Notes: generated from the letters alone by a model not told the origin. DNA of 64,000 nucleotides from Paenibacillus ihumii (GCF_001403875.1 NZ_LN884299.1:3324547-3388546), one strand, 5' to 3'. Counted from the first letter of the stretch, positions 52,911 to 61,963 are shown. Translations and numbers: made by a program.

Positions 52911-54875
52911 CTAAATGAGCTGCCAATATATGAACAGCGATAACAGCATCCAGGCCACAGCGGTAAACAGGACGTAATGGATACGCCCGGATCTTCTCCA
53001 ATACTTTCTCCATACTGCAATAATCGCAAAAATCACCATCGATATTCCAAGGATCCACAGCAACCACAGAAGCATATCCAGCAGAGAATTCCATGAAGGC
53101 ATAATGCCAAAGGCCACCTTCGGCAAGCCGTACACAGGATCGATCTGGCCGTTCATAGCCACTCCGATCAGGCAGGACAGGGTCAATACGCCGAAGGCAA
53201 CGGCAGCTCCTGCTGCGGCACGGGCCAGTTTAGGAGACGTTTGGAGTTTAGGCCGTCTAATGAGCCGAAGTAATGCCCGGATGCCCCAGAAGACGAGAGA
53301 GATTAGGATAAACAGCAATATGGCGATTATCATCAGGAACGTAAATGAACTGGAAGCATACCAGGGAGCCTTCGAATACGTCATCGGGCCGTCGGGCATA
53401 AGCATCGTATTGCCATAAGGGTCAACCCCGAACACGATCGTGCGAAAGGCGCCGTAATAATCCTGTATCCGCTGCTCTAAATTACGGTAAATACCTGGTT
53501 CTATTTCCACAAAACGGTCCGTTTCTCCTGCATGGCTGACGAGCAAATAACCTTCTTTATCCAGCTGCACTTGAATCAGGCCCATCGTTAGGCTTAGAAA
53601 CCGCTCGGAGGTCGTGAAGCTGCGCCTGTTCTGCTGGTATTCTCCGACATATTGGCGGGAGCGCTCGATCGTCCCTTCAGGCGGCTGCGGGTGATCTTCA
53701 GGAGGAGCAGGATAGTAATGGTCCATAAATGCTTGAAACAGCCCGGTATGGGTCAAATAACTGCCCCCGCTGTAGGAAACGAACAAGCCGAAATTCCGCT
53801 CGGGAACTAGATACAGTCCCGTATCGAACAGCATCGTGCTCCCGCCATGAAAAAGCGTCCGCTCTCCATTAAAGACGCCTTCCATAAATCCAAACGCTGT
53901 GCCGGACAGAAAAGGATGCTGCGTAAACTGCTGATTCCGCATGGAACGAATCGTTTCTTCACGAAGTATGCGCCCACCTTGCTCATTCTCGCTTGGAAGA
54001 TAAGCCACCATAAATTTGGACATATCGGCAGCCGAACTGCTCATGCCGCCGGCCGGGCCGGGAACGAATTCAAATTGGCCTTCTTCGTATTCCCCCTGCA
54101 CAAGCCGATATGCTCGTGCCATATGCGGCTGCAATCGTTCCGGCAGCGGCTGCCGGAAGCTGCTGTATTCCATCCCAAGCGGCGTAAAAATATGCTGCTC
54201 TACATAATCTGCGAACGATTGGCCCGCTACCCTCTCGACAATATAGCCGGCCAAAGCCGTGCCATAATTGGAATACGCGACTACCTCGCCGGGAGGAAAT
54301 GCCCGTTGTGGCATGAAAGTGCGCACATAATCTTCAAGCGGGAGCATTTGCTGCTCCTCCAGCCTGAAAATCATGTCCGGATAATCCTCGAACCCGGCGG
54401 TGTGAGTCATGAGATGGGTCAAGGTAACCGGCGCAGCGGCAGGCTCCTGTGCTGATTGTGTATAGAGCCGGTCCGGTATTTCAAAATCCAAGTATGTATG
54501 GATATCGGCTTCAAGATCCAGTTTCCCCTGTTCAACTAGCTGCATGACGGCGGTCCAAGTCAACAGCTTGGAAGTCGATCCTATCCGAAACAGCGTTCGC
54601 TCCGGATTTACGGGGATCTCCCTCTCCAGATCGGCATAGCCATATCCCTGGCTGAAGATAACCTCTCCATTGGCAACGACGGCTACGGCAGCATTCGGGA
54701 TGTTGAACTTTTCCATCTGTGTTTTCATTTCTTGATCCATGAATGCTTCTATGTCTGTATAATTCGCTATGGCGGCCTGATTCGCAGGTTGATTTCCAGC
54801 CTGAACAACTGTGCCGGAAAATAGATTGCCGAACAATACAACAAATAACATTAAATAAATCCGTATTTCTCTCAT
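52911..54875 (-). CDS. Membrane-anchored serine hydrolase (beta-lactamase/S12 family)
   Basis: A 654-residue secreted hydrolase anchored at the membrane. A signal peptide (YLMLFVVLFGNLFSG) is followed by the penicillin-binding/beta-lactamase domain (residues 40-370): nucleophile GSTSK (S-x-x-K), the YSNYG motif (Y-x-N) and a C-terminal HGGST triad element. Residues about 505-654 contain four hydrophobic segments. Related proteins act as D-aminopeptidases, esterases or peptide hydrolases, not true beta-lactamases. The upstream divergent-like position of a tetR gene 57 bp away on the same strand suggests co-regulation. Confidence 0.85.
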   Translation of the reverse strand: MREIRIYLMLFVVLFGNLFSGTVVQAGNQPANQAAIANYTDIEAFMDQEMKTQMEKFNIPNAAVAVVANGEVIFSQGYGYADLEREIPVNPERTLFRIGSTSKLLTWTAVMQLVEQGKLDLEADIHTYLDFEIPDRLYTQSAQEPAAAPVTLTHLMTHTAGFEDYPDMIFRLEEQQMLPLEDYVRTFMPQRAFPPGEVVAYSNYGTALAGYIVERVAGQSFADYVEQHIFTPLGMEYSSFRQPLPERLQPHMARAYRLVQGEYEEGQFEFVPGPAGGMSSSAADMSKFMVAYLPSENEQGGRILREETIRSMRNQQFTQHPFLSGTAFGFMEGVFNGERTLFHGGSTMLFDTGLYLVPERNFGLFVSYSGGSYLTHTGLFQAFMDHYYPAPPEDHPQPPEGTIERSRQYVGEYQQNRRSFTTSERFLSLTMGLIQVQLDKEGYLLVSHAGETDRFVEIEPGIYRNLEQRIQDYYGAFRTIVFGVDPYGNTMLMPDGPMTYSKAPWYASSSFTFLMIIAILLFILISLVFWGIRALLRLIRRPKLQTSPKLARAAAGAAVAFGVLTLSCLIGVAMNGQIDPVYGLPKVAFGIMPSWNSLLDMLLWLLWILGISMVIFAIIAVWRKYWRRSGRIHYVLFTAVAWMLLSLFIYWQLI

Positions 54876-54931
54876 ACTAACCTCCTCTTATTCAAAGTGC
54901 CTTTTACATAGTGACAGGACAGCGCGCTTGG

Positions 54932-55510
54932 CTACAGTGAGCCTTGCTGCCGCAGCCGGGCGCCCGCGATTACATCTTCGGCAGCATGATCCAACAGCGC
55001 AATGGCCTCCTTCTCGCCGAAGGAATCGGGAAGCAATCCGTTTGCGATCATGACCGAGAGACCGAGCTGGAATATTCTCATCTTCAATAAAACAAGCCGC
55101 AGCTCCTCATCCTTGAAGCCTGCCAAATCAGCATCTTCCTTCATCTGCTCGATCAGAAACGGAGCCATATCTTGATCATGATCCTTCATGTAATCGTTTT
55201 GCTTCATGACGAGATCCCTGAACAGCACGCTGTATTCCTTGGCAAACCGCAGGCTGGCCACGCCGATATCATGGAACGGATTTCCCGAATTCTGCTCTAT
55301 CAATATTTCCCGGCTAAGGTCAGAAATTTTTCCTATAACGGCCTGGACAAGCTCCTCCACGCTGGCAAAATTAACGTAAATCGGAGCGATAGAGCTCCCC
55401 AGCCGGTTAGCTACTTTTCTAATCGTAATGTGATCCAGCCCATCAGCCCGAGCAATCTCAAAGGCAGCCTGGATAATTTCCTCTCGGGAGAATTTTTTTT
55501 GCGGCGGCAT
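54932..55510 (-). CDS. TetR-family transcriptional regulator
   Basis: A 192-residue regulator. The HTH lies at residues 8-55 (SREEIIQAAFEIARADGLDH, ITIRKVANRLGSSIAPIYVN) with the unusual IYVNFAS at the recognition helix end. ATG 55510 (MPPQKKFSREE) follows AAGGAGTG; the frame extends 14 codons upstream without a site. Two direct TATCAAGTGTT repeats at 55540-55566, overlapping a TATAAT-like -10, may be its operator. It is upstream of the serine hydrolase and may control it. Confidence 0.92.
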   Translation of the reverse strand: MPPQKKFSREEIIQAAFEIARADGLDHITIRKVANRLGSSIAPIYVNFASVEELVQAVIGKISDLSREILIEQNSGNPFHDIGVASLRFAKEYSVLFRDLVMKQNDYMKDHDQDMAPFLIEQMKEDADLAGFKDEELRLVLLKMRIFQLGLSVMIANGLLPDSFGEKEAIALLDHAAEDVIAGARLRQQGSL

Positions 55511-55912
55511 TTCCGTATCACTCCTTTTGATATTATAGAACACTTGATACATAACACTTGATATACATTAAACATGAAAAAGCCATTACCGTCAAGATGT
55601 GCTTTATCAAAAGAATGGCGGCGTGTATAAACTGAGCATAATTATGTCAATTCAGTCAAAACGATGAATAACAGCTGTCAGTTGTCGACAGACTACAAGG
55701 TTTATGCTATCGTAATTTTATAAGGCATTTCGCTTCCTGCTTGAAGCGAGATGCCTTCATGTATATATGCATGGCTAACATTTAATGTAACCAAGGCGGT
55801 GATGTCATGGTGCTCTTTATATCCCCCGGCCAGGGGGCGAAATCAATGTTCACTGTTGGATAGAGATTTTGGGAGCACAAAATATTATAATTGCATGATA
55901 AGGAGTGTTGTA
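55511..55912. other. Intergenic region with tetR operator and L25 leader hairpin
   Basis: The left part holds TATCAAGTGTT direct repeats (tetR promoter). The right part holds a plus-strand promoter candidate (TTGTCG, 17 bp, TGCTAT ending 55710) and a 15-bp hairpin AAGGCATTTCGCTTC / GAAGCGAGATGCCTT (55722-55757). The hairpin is followed by 150 nt of untranslated leader before L25. No gene is seen. Confidence 0.5.
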
Positions 55913-56509
55913 ATGATGAGAGCATGTTTTGCAGCGGAACAACGATCACCCCTGAATAGGTCGGGCTTGAAGCGCCTGCGCCGCAGCGGCCGTCTTCCTG
56001 GCGTAGTTATGGGGTTGAACAAAGAAAGCGACATGATTCATATTTCATCGCAGGAATTTCAACGTTGGGTCAGAGGCGGAGGTTCAGGGCTGTTGGAGGT
56101 TCAATTGAATGGCTCTGATAAAATCCCTGTACTGCTCGAGGGATTGCAGCGGGATGCTGTGACACGGGAATATATTCATGTAGACTTCCTCCGCGTAAGG
56201 ACGGATGAACTCGTTCGTACGAAGGTAACGCTTGATTACGTCGGTACTCCAAAAGGAACCAAAGTAGGCGGCATCGTACAGACGCAAAGTACGTTCATCG
56301 AAATCGAAGCACTGCCTCACCAGCTGCCGTCATCCATCAGCGTCGATATTAGCGGGCTGAATGTTGGCGACTCACTTCTAGTCGGAGATGTAAAGCTTCC
56401 GCCTGAAGTTGCTCTGCTGTCTTCGGAGAACGAGCTTCTCGTTTCTGTTGTTACTCCGAGAGTCCAGGCTGGGGATCTCGAGTCCCAGGACGAGTCGGCG
56501 GAAGATTAA
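55913..56509 (+). CDS. rplY: 50S ribosomal protein L25/general stress protein Ctc
   Basis: Binds 5S rRNA; in Bacilli the longer Ctc form is a sigma-B-induced stress protein. The 198-residue sequence has the L25 N-terminal domain (RSGLKRLRRSGRLPGVVMGL, REYIHVDFLRV) and the TL5/Ctc beta domain (GTPKGTKVGGIVQTQSTFIE, LNVGDSLLVGDV), ending in an acidic tail (ESQDESAED). ATG 55913 follows AAGGAGTGTTGTA. The upstream frame is not plausible coding. A T-rich terminator follows. Confidence 0.93.
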   Translation: MMRACFAAEQRSPLNRSGLKRLRRSGRLPGVVMGLNKESDMIHISSQEFQRWVRGGGSGLLEVQLNGSDKIPVLLEGLQRDAVTREYIHVDFLRVRTDELVRTKVTLDYVGTPKGTKVGGIVQTQSTFIEIEALPHQLPSSISVDISGLNVGDSLLVGDVKLPPEVALLSSENELLVSVVTPRVQAGDLESQDESAED

Positions 56510-56532
56510 CCATAGATGCGCAAGGCCAAAAA

Positions 56533-56566
56533 GACAGGTCGGCATGAAGCTGGCCTGCCTTTTTTA
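56533..56566 (+). terminator. Terminator after L25
   Basis: GACAGGTC-GGCATGAAGCT-GGCCTGCC followed by TTTTTT, 22 bp after the stop codon. Confidence 0.75.
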
Positions 56567-56765
56567 TATAGATGAAAGCATAAACATAGTCCTTCCGTAG
56601 AATATAATGTCCAGATCAATCCCGCTCTTGCCGGACATAAGGCGCCTGCCGTAATAATGATGCACGACCCTTCTCCCAGTTCAGCAAATATTTCCATGCC
56701 GTTAGGTTCGAGACAGAATGGGTATAAAGATAATTAAGGCTTATCATTTTCAAACGGAGGCTGCC

Positions 56766-57575
56766 ATGACACTGACACCGCAGCAGCGGATTGAGCTGCA
56801 TGAGTTCAATAACCTGACCAAATCGCTGAGCTTCAATATGTATGACATCTGCTACACGAAAACAAAGGAAGAGCGCCAAGCCTATATTGAATATATCGAC
56901 GAGCAGTACAATTCCGACCGGCTGACCCAAATCCTATTGGCCGTGTCCGACATCATCGGGGCCCATGTGCTCAATGTGTCTAAGCAGGATTACGTGCCGC
57001 AGGGAGCAAGCGTAACGATGCTCGTCTCCGAGGGTCCAGTCGTGGAGGTGCCTACGGAATCTTTTGAAGAATCGCCGGGACCGCTGCCGGACAACGTAGT
57101 ATTGCAGCTTGATAAGAGCCATATTACCGTCCATACGTATCCCGAATATCACCCTAAGGAAGGGATCAGCACGTTCCGGGCCGATATCGACGTGTCCACC
57201 TGCGGCGAAATTTCCCCGCTCAAAGCGCTTAATTATTTGATCCATTCGTTTGATACGGACATTATGACGATCGATTACCGGGTTCGCGGATTCACGCGGG
57301 ACATTAACGGGCAGAAGCTATTCATCGACCACGAAATCAGCTCGATTCAAAATTATATCCCGGATGAAGTTATCGACGCGTACCATATGATTGACGTGAA
57401 CGTGTATCAGGAGCATATTTTCCATACCAAATGCAAGCTCAAAGAGTTTGATCTGAACAACTACCTGTTCGGGTATACGAAGGACAAGCTTAGCCTGCAG
57501 GAGCAGGCCGAAATTACCGACCGGCTCAAATTGGAAATGGATGAGATTTTCTATGGCAGAAATATCTCATCCTAA
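56766..57575 (+). CDS. speD: S-adenosylmethionine decarboxylase proenzyme (long, E. coli type)
   Basis: Makes decarboxylated SAM, the aminopropyl donor for spermidine. The 269-residue proenzyme self-cleaves at the Lys-Ser bond in QLDKSHITVHTYPEYHP, creating the pyruvoyl cofactor; nearby FRADIDVSTCGEISPLKALN holds the conserved Cys and processing residues. Its length matches the E. coli-type family (about 264), not the short B. subtilis type (about 126). ATG 56766 follows GGAGGCTGCC; an upstream in-frame ATG at 56718 is less likely. No speE is adjacent. Confidence 0.95.
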   Translation: MTLTPQQRIELHEFNNLTKSLSFNMYDICYTKTKEERQAYIEYIDEQYNSDRLTQILLAVSDIIGAHVLNVSKQDYVPQGASVTMLVSEGPVVEVPTESFEESPGPLPDNVVLQLDKSHITVHTYPEYHPKEGISTFRADIDVSTCGEISPLKALNYLIHSFDTDIMTIDYRVRGFTRDINGQKLFIDHEISSIQNYIPDEVIDAYHMIDVNVYQEHIFHTKCKLKEFDLNNYLFGYTKDKLSLQEQAEITDRLKLEMDEIFYGRNISS

Positions 57576-57585
57576 GGAGGTAAAG

Positions 57586-58911
57586 CTATTCGTTGAGCGC
57601 TAGTTTCAGCGCCTCTAAATTTTGCCGCATCAGTGCGATGTAATCCCGGCTATCGTTCATATCTTCTTCGGTCAAGCCTTCGATCGGGTTAAGGACGGCT
57701 GTCTTGGCGCCGATTTCTTTGGAGATGACCTCCGCTACTTTGGAGGATACCAGAGTTTCGAAGAAAATCGTCTTCACCTCGTGCTCCTTGGCGAATTTGA
57801 CGATTTCCGCCATTTGAGCAGCCGACGGCTCAAGCTCCGGCGACAGCCCGGCGATCGGCACCTGCCGGAGTCCGTATTCTCTTGCCAGGTAGCCGAATGC
57901 CGCGTGCTGCGTGATGAAATCCTTGCGCTTCACGCTAGCGAGCGTCTCCTTGAATTCCTGATCAAGCGCCTCCAGCTTCGCCACGTAGGCATCCGCATTT
58001 TGCTTAAACAGCTCCTTCAGCTCCGGCGCCGCCTGGGAAAGCCCCGCTTCAATATTGCGAACCTCCTTCACTGCAAGAGCCGGAGAGAGCCAGACATGCG
58101 GGTCCAGCCCGCCATGATCGTGATCATGGCCATGGTGGCCGTTAGCCTCATGCTGGTGATCGTTGACGTGGGCTTCTTCATCGGCGTGATCATGCTCATG
58201 AGGGTGCCCGGCTTCTGCCGACTCATCCGCGTGATCATGACTATGATCATGCTCGTGATCATGACTGTGCTCATGATCATGCCCATGGTGATGCCCGGCT
58301 TCTGCCGACTCGTCCGCGTGATCATGACTATGACCATGCTCGTGATCGTGCCCATGCTCGTGATCATGAGCCTCTCCCCCAGAGTGCGCGTGCCCCCCGC
58401 CACCATGATGCTCCAGCCCTTCAGCCTCTTCCATGATGTCGAGGCCCCGGCTGGCCTCAATAGCCACGAGCCGGTCGCTGCTGACGGCAGATAGAACCTG
58501 ATCCACCCAGCCCTCCATCCCGGCACCGTTATAGACGAACACGTCGGCTTTCTCCAGCTTGGCGATATCTCCCGGCGTCGGCTCCCAGTCATGCGGCTCA
58601 ACGCCGCTCGGGACAAGCAGCTGCACGTCCGCAGCATCTCCTGCTACCTGCCTGGTGAACTCATACACCGGATAAATGCTCGCCTGGATATTCAGCTTGG
58701 CGTTGCCTGAGCTGGACGAGACCGCCGCAGCGGAAGAGCCCTCTTCCGTTCCGCCGGAGCCGGCACCCTTAGCGCCGCAAGCCGAAATGACCATCATCCC
58801 CGCGAGCAGCAAGGCGATAGCAGCCAACCCCCTAATCCGCAATTTAGTCCGTGCATGGTTTCCCGCCCGATTTTTCACATTACTTCCTGTTTGAATACTG
58901 TATTTATTCAC
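57586..58911 (-). CDS. znuA: Zinc ABC transporter substrate-binding lipoprotein, His-rich
   Basis: Surface lipoprotein that captures Zn2+ and delivers it to the ZnuB permease. Lipobox VISAC (lipidated Cys about residue 45). SBP_bac_9 family segments are present: IYPVYEFTRQVAG, GVEPHDWEPTP (first His ligand), LDPHVWLSP, ITQHAAFGYLAREYG and FFETLVSSKVAEVI. Residues 168-266 form a metal-binding loop with dozens of His/Asp pairs; the HSHDHADESAEAGH unit occurs twice. The GTG at 58911 sits 2 bp past the znuB stop. It is the third gene of a Zur-controlled znuC-znuB-znuA operon and carries the usual family length plus the loop. Confidence 0.95.
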   Translation of the reverse strand: MNKYSIQTGSNVKNRAGNHARTKLRIRGLAAIALLLAGMMVISACGAKGAGSGGTEEGSSAAAVSSSSGNAKLNIQASIYPVYEFTRQVAGDAADVQLLVPSGVEPHDWEPTPGDIAKLEKADVFVYNGAGMEGWVDQVLSAVSSDRLVAIEASRGLDIMEEAEGLEHHGGGGHAHSGGEAHDHEHGHDHEHGHSHDHADESAEAGHHHGHDHEHSHDHEHDHSHDHADESAEAGHPHEHDHADEEAHVNDHQHEANGHHGHDHDHGGLDPHVWLSPALAVKEVRNIEAGLSQAAPELKELFKQNADAYVAKLEALDQEFKETLASVKRKDFITQHAAFGYLAREYGLRQVPIAGLSPELEPSAAQMAEIVKFAKEHEVKTIFFETLVSSKVAEVISKEIGAKTAVLNPIEGLTEEDMNDSRDYIALMRQNLEALKLALNE

Positions 58912-58913
58912 CT

Positions 58914-59789
58914 TTACACTCCCTCTCTAAAATCTGGGGTTCGGCTTCCTTGCCCCATTAGCAGAATTTGCCGTCTGGACCTGCTCCGTCTCCGCCGCAG
59001 CTTCTGTACGAGCATCGCGGACAACAACAACGCCAGCAGCATGAGCGAAATCGTGCCTCCCGGCGGTACGTTGACGTAATAAGATATAGTCAATCCGCTG
59101 AAAATCCCCAGCCATCCGGCTATAACCGCAATCAGCAGCGCCATCGCGAATCCCCTGGCAACGCGCAGGGCAAGTGAGGCCGGCAGAACCATAAGCGAAG
59201 ACACCAGCAGCACGCCGACGATCGGCATCGCCGCAGCTACCGTCATGCCCGTCAATACCGCAAACGAGAACGACAGCCCCTTCACCTTCAAGCCGCTGAT
59301 CTGCGCCGTCTCTTCGTCAAAGGTCATATTATAAAGAGGTCTGCGCAGCACGAATAAATAAATCAGGCCCGCCGCCGTCACGCCTCCGATCAACCACAGC
59401 CCCGCATCATTCACCGCGACGATGGAGCCGAATAGATAAGAGCTGAAGCTCTTGCTTAAATGGGGACGCAGGCTCATTAATACGATAGCCAAGGCCAGGC
59501 CGGATGTCATGATGATCGCTACGGACATTTCGCTGTAGCTGCGATAGGCCCGCCTCAGCCCATCCACAAGAATTCCGCCAAGCACGGCGGCTGCAATCCC
59601 GGTAATAACGGGATTCATTCCAAGCAGGGAGCCAAGCGCCACGCCGGCCAAAGAGACATGGGACAGCGTGTCCGCCATCAGCGCCTGCCGTCTGAGCATC
59701 AAATAGACGCCCAGGATAGGAGCGATTATTCCAAGCAAGGCTCCGGCCCAAAACGCACGCTGCATGAACTCGTACTCAAACATTGCCAT
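58914..59789 (-). CDS. znuB: Zinc ABC transporter permease
   Basis: An ABC-3 family integral membrane protein, 291 residues, with about eight hydrophobic segments (GALLGIIAPILGVYLMLRRQ, ADTLSHVSLAGVALG, LFGSIVAVNDAGLWLIGGVT, MPIVGVLLVSSLMVLPASLA). The ADTLSHVSLAG motif is the conserved interface with the ATPase. The start at 59789 overlaps the znuC end by 64 bp; a second in-frame ATG at 59783 has AGGG 7 bases upstream. The C-terminus is Arg-rich (KLRRRRSRSRRQ). It couples ZnuC ATP hydrolysis to Zn2+ entry. Confidence 0.94.
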   Translation of the reverse strand: MAMFEYEFMQRAFWAGALLGIIAPILGVYLMLRRQALMADTLSHVSLAGVALGSLLGMNPVITGIAAAVLGGILVDGLRRAYRSYSEMSVAIIMTSGLALAIVLMSLRPHLSKSFSSYLFGSIVAVNDAGLWLIGGVTAAGLIYLFVLRRPLYNMTFDEETAQISGLKVKGLSFSFAVLTGMTVAAAMPIVGVLLVSSLMVLPASLALRVARGFAMALLIAVIAGWLGIFSGLTISYYVNVPPGGTISLMLLALLLSAMLVQKLRRRRSRSRRQILLMGQGSRTPDFREGV

Positions 59790-60442
59790 CCCTCGCTCTC
59801 CCGCTGTTCTAGTGAAATGATGCGATCCAAGTACTGTCCCGACTCATGGAGCTCATGCGTCACCATGATCACGGTCATGCCGTGTGAAGCAGCATAATGG
59901 CGCATAAGCTGATAGAAGCCCATTCTTCCTTGCTGGTCCATTCCTGCCGTGGGCTCATCCAGCACAAGCACGTTCGGCTGTCCCGCCAAAGCCCGGGCAA
60001 TGCAAATCCGCTGCTTCTGCCCCCCGGATAGCTCCCCGACTTTGCGATGCCGGTACTCCCACATGCCAACCTGCTTCAAGCTCTGTTCGACAATCCTGTG
60101 CTGCTCGGCCGTAAACCGCTTGAACAAGCCTAGCCGGGAATAGCAGCCGGATCTGACCAATTCCAATACCCGGCTTGGGAAGCCGCTATTGAAGGCCGCC
60201 ACGTTTTGCGGCACGTATCCGATGCTCAGACGCTCCCCTTTCAGCGTCTCGGTATGGATATGTACCGAACCGCTCCACGGCTTCAGCAAGCCGAGCAGCA
60301 GCTTCAGCAGCGTTGTTTTGGCAGCGCCATTGGGCCCGGTAATTCCGACAAATTCTCCTTGATGAATATCTACGGAAATGCCGCTTAATACGGGCGTCTC
60401 CCCGTATCCAAATACGACATTCCGCATGGAAGATAAAATCAT
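59726..60442 (-). CDS. znuC: Zinc ABC transporter ATPase with altered Walker A
   Basis: ATPase of the zinc importer, 238 residues. Most NBD motifs are intact: Q-loop in IGYVPQNVAAF, signature VGELSGGQKQR, Walker B VLVLDEPTAG and H-loop VTHEL. Walker A reads GPNGAAKTT, with Ala41 where the family has Gly (codon GCC at 60320-60322 instead of GGC). That glycine is nearly invariant and contacts the phosphates, so ATP binding may be impaired. The first gene downstream of a Zur box, it leads znuC-znuB-znuA. Its last 21 codons overlap znuB. Confidence 0.93.
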   Translation of the reverse strand: MILSSMRNVVFGYGETPVLSGISVDIHQGEFVGITGPNGAAKTTLLKLLLGLLKPWSGSVHIHTETLKGERLSIGYVPQNVAAFNSGFPSRVLELVRSGCYSRLGLFKRFTAEQHRIVEQSLKQVGMWEYRHRKVGELSGGQKQRICIARALAGQPNVLVLDEPTAGMDQQGRMGFYQLMRHYAASHGMTVIMVTHELHESGQYLDRIISLEQRESEGWQCLSTSSCSVRFGPEPCLE

Positions 60443-60455
60443 GCAACCCCCTCAT

Positions 60456-60478
60456 TTATACGTAATTATTACGATTAA
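60456..60478. promoter_or_regulatory. Zur box upstream of znuC
   Basis: The sequence around CGTAATTATTACG matches the perfect box at 62005-62027 with two mismatches in one half. It lies 14 bp upstream of the znuC start codon on the minus strand. Confidence 0.8.
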
Positions 60479-60545
60479 CAAAGACGACACTTCACCCTTT
60501 AATCCTGGAATGCAAGACGCTGCTCCGCTGCTAATTTTCCTTCTA

Positions 60546-60695
60546 TTATCTAGTTTCGCGATGAAGCGTATATTTCTTTAGACGCGGTGAGTACTTTCTT
60601 AATTCCAGTCGTTCAGGATGCGTTTTTTTGTTTTTGGTTGTTGTGTAGTTGCGATCCCCGCATTCTGTACATGCCAGCGTTACGATTACTCTCAT
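60546..60695 (-). CDS. rpmG: 50S ribosomal protein L33 paralogue with reduced cysteines
   Basis: A 49-residue L33: MRVIVTLACTECGDRNYTTT then KNKKTHPERLELRKYSPRLK and KYTLHRETR. Ordinary zinc-binding L33 has CTEC plus a third Cys in KYC; here that position is Ser (KYSPRLK), so full zinc coordination is unlikely. AAGGAGGATATCGA precedes the ATG at 60695. The gene follows the COG0523 GTPase by 50 bp on the same strand, behind a Zur box, so it is probably induced under zinc starvation to replace the zinc-containing L33. This is a known strategy in Bacilli. Confidence 0.9.
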   Translation of the reverse strand: MRVIVTLACTECGDRNYTTTKNKKTHPERLELRKYSPRLKKYTLHRETR

Positions 60696-60745
60696 TCGAT
60701 ATCCTCCTTATTTGCTAGCTTAAATATGTCTCCCTCTTTCTGCTC

Positions 60746-61963
60746 CTAGCCAAGGCCTGATGCCCATGCCTCCTCATCGCTGATCCACGGAAGCGGATTG
60801 TGGAAGCTGGACCAATCCAGCCTCATCTCTTCCTCAGTCAACAGGCATTGATCCAATGATGCCTCAACCTCGGCACGGTTCATATGAATACCGATAAAGA
60901 CGATTTCATTAAGGCGGTCTCCCCATACCTCATCCCATCTCCGGCGCATCTCCGGCTCTCTGCGCAAGACCTCCTCCTGCTGTTCTGTAGAAAAGGACGC
61001 CAGCCACTGCCCTGCCGGACCGAATTGAATCGACGGCCCGGCCTGGCTCAAGCTTGCCGCCAAATCCGCCTTGGCCGCAATCCAGGCCAAGCCTTTCGCC
61101 CGGACAACCTCTTCAGGCCAATCCGCCATAAATTCTGCCAATCTCTCCGGATGGAACGGCCTCACTCTGCGGTACACGAAGGAGCTGATGCCATATTCCT
61201 CCGTTTCGGGGGTATGGCTCTCTTGCTTGAGCTCCCTGATCCAGCCGGCGGACGTACTGACCTGCTCGAAATCGAACAAGCCCGTATTCAATATTTCCGC
61301 AGGCTCAACCCTGCCGTGCTGCGTTCGAATGAATTTGGCGCTGGGCTGCAGCTTCCTGAGCACTCCCTCCAGCTCATCCAGCTCTTCGTCTCCGACCAAG
61401 TCACATTTATTCAAGACCAGCACATTGCAGGTCTCGATTTGATCGATCAGCAGATCCACCACATCCCGTGCATCTCCTTCGCCGCTGGCCTCCCCCCTTT
61501 CCAGCAGCGTCTCGCCGGAGGAGAAATCATGCCAGAAACGATAGGCGTCTACAACGGTAACCATGCAGTCCAGCCTAGCCAAACCGCGTAAATCGATCCC
61601 CGTCTCAACATCCGCATAAGTAAATGTCTGGGCGACCGGAATAGGTTCGCTAATGCCTGTCGATTCGATCAGGATATAATCAAATCTTCCTTCCTCCGCG
61701 AGCCTTTGCACTTCCTTCAGCAGGTCATCCCGCAGAGTGCAGCAAATGCAGCCATTAGACATCTCTACCAGCTTCTCTTCCGTCCGCGACAAATTGCTCC
61801 CCGAGCTCACCAGCTCTGCATCGATGTTGATTTCGCTCATATCGTTGACGATGACGGCAACCTTGAGCCCCTGACGGTTATTCAGCACATGGTTCAGTAC
61901 TGTGGTTTTTCCCGAACCCAAGTACCCGCTAAGTACGGTAACCGGTAATTGTTTATCGGCCAT
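60746..61963 (-). CDS. zagA: COG0523/CobW-family GTPase (ZagA/YciC-like zinc metallochaperone)
   Basis: A 405-residue P-loop GTPase. Walker A is SGYLGSGKTT, the metal-binding CxCC motif is SNGCICCTLRDDL, Walker B lies in YILIESTG and the guanine-specificity motif is LNKCDL. A C-terminal CobW_C domain follows (YRRVRPFHPERLAEFMADWP). ATG 61963 follows AAGGGAG; the longer frame from 62005 would start inside the Zur box. In B. subtilis the Zur-controlled relative ZagA delivers zinc to FolE under starvation. The perfect Zur palindrome upstream supports the same class here. Confidence 0.93.
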   Translation of the reverse strand: MADKQLPVTVLSGYLGSGKTTVLNHVLNNRQGLKVAVIVNDMSEINIDAELVSSGSNLSRTEEKLVEMSNGCICCTLRDDLLKEVQRLAEEGRFDYILIESTGISEPIPVAQTFTYADVETGIDLRGLARLDCMVTVVDAYRFWHDFSSGETLLERGEASGEGDARDVVDLLIDQIETCNVLVLNKCDLVGDEELDELEGVLRKLQPSAKFIRTQHGRVEPAEILNTGLFDFEQVSTSAGWIRELKQESHTPETEEYGISSFVYRRVRPFHPERLAEFMADWPEEVVRAKGLAWIAAKADLAASLSQAGPSIQFGPAGQWLASFSTEQQEEVLRREPEMRRRWDEVWGDRLNEIVFIGIHMNRAEVEASLDQCLLTEEEMRLDWSSFHNPLPWISDEEAWASGLG

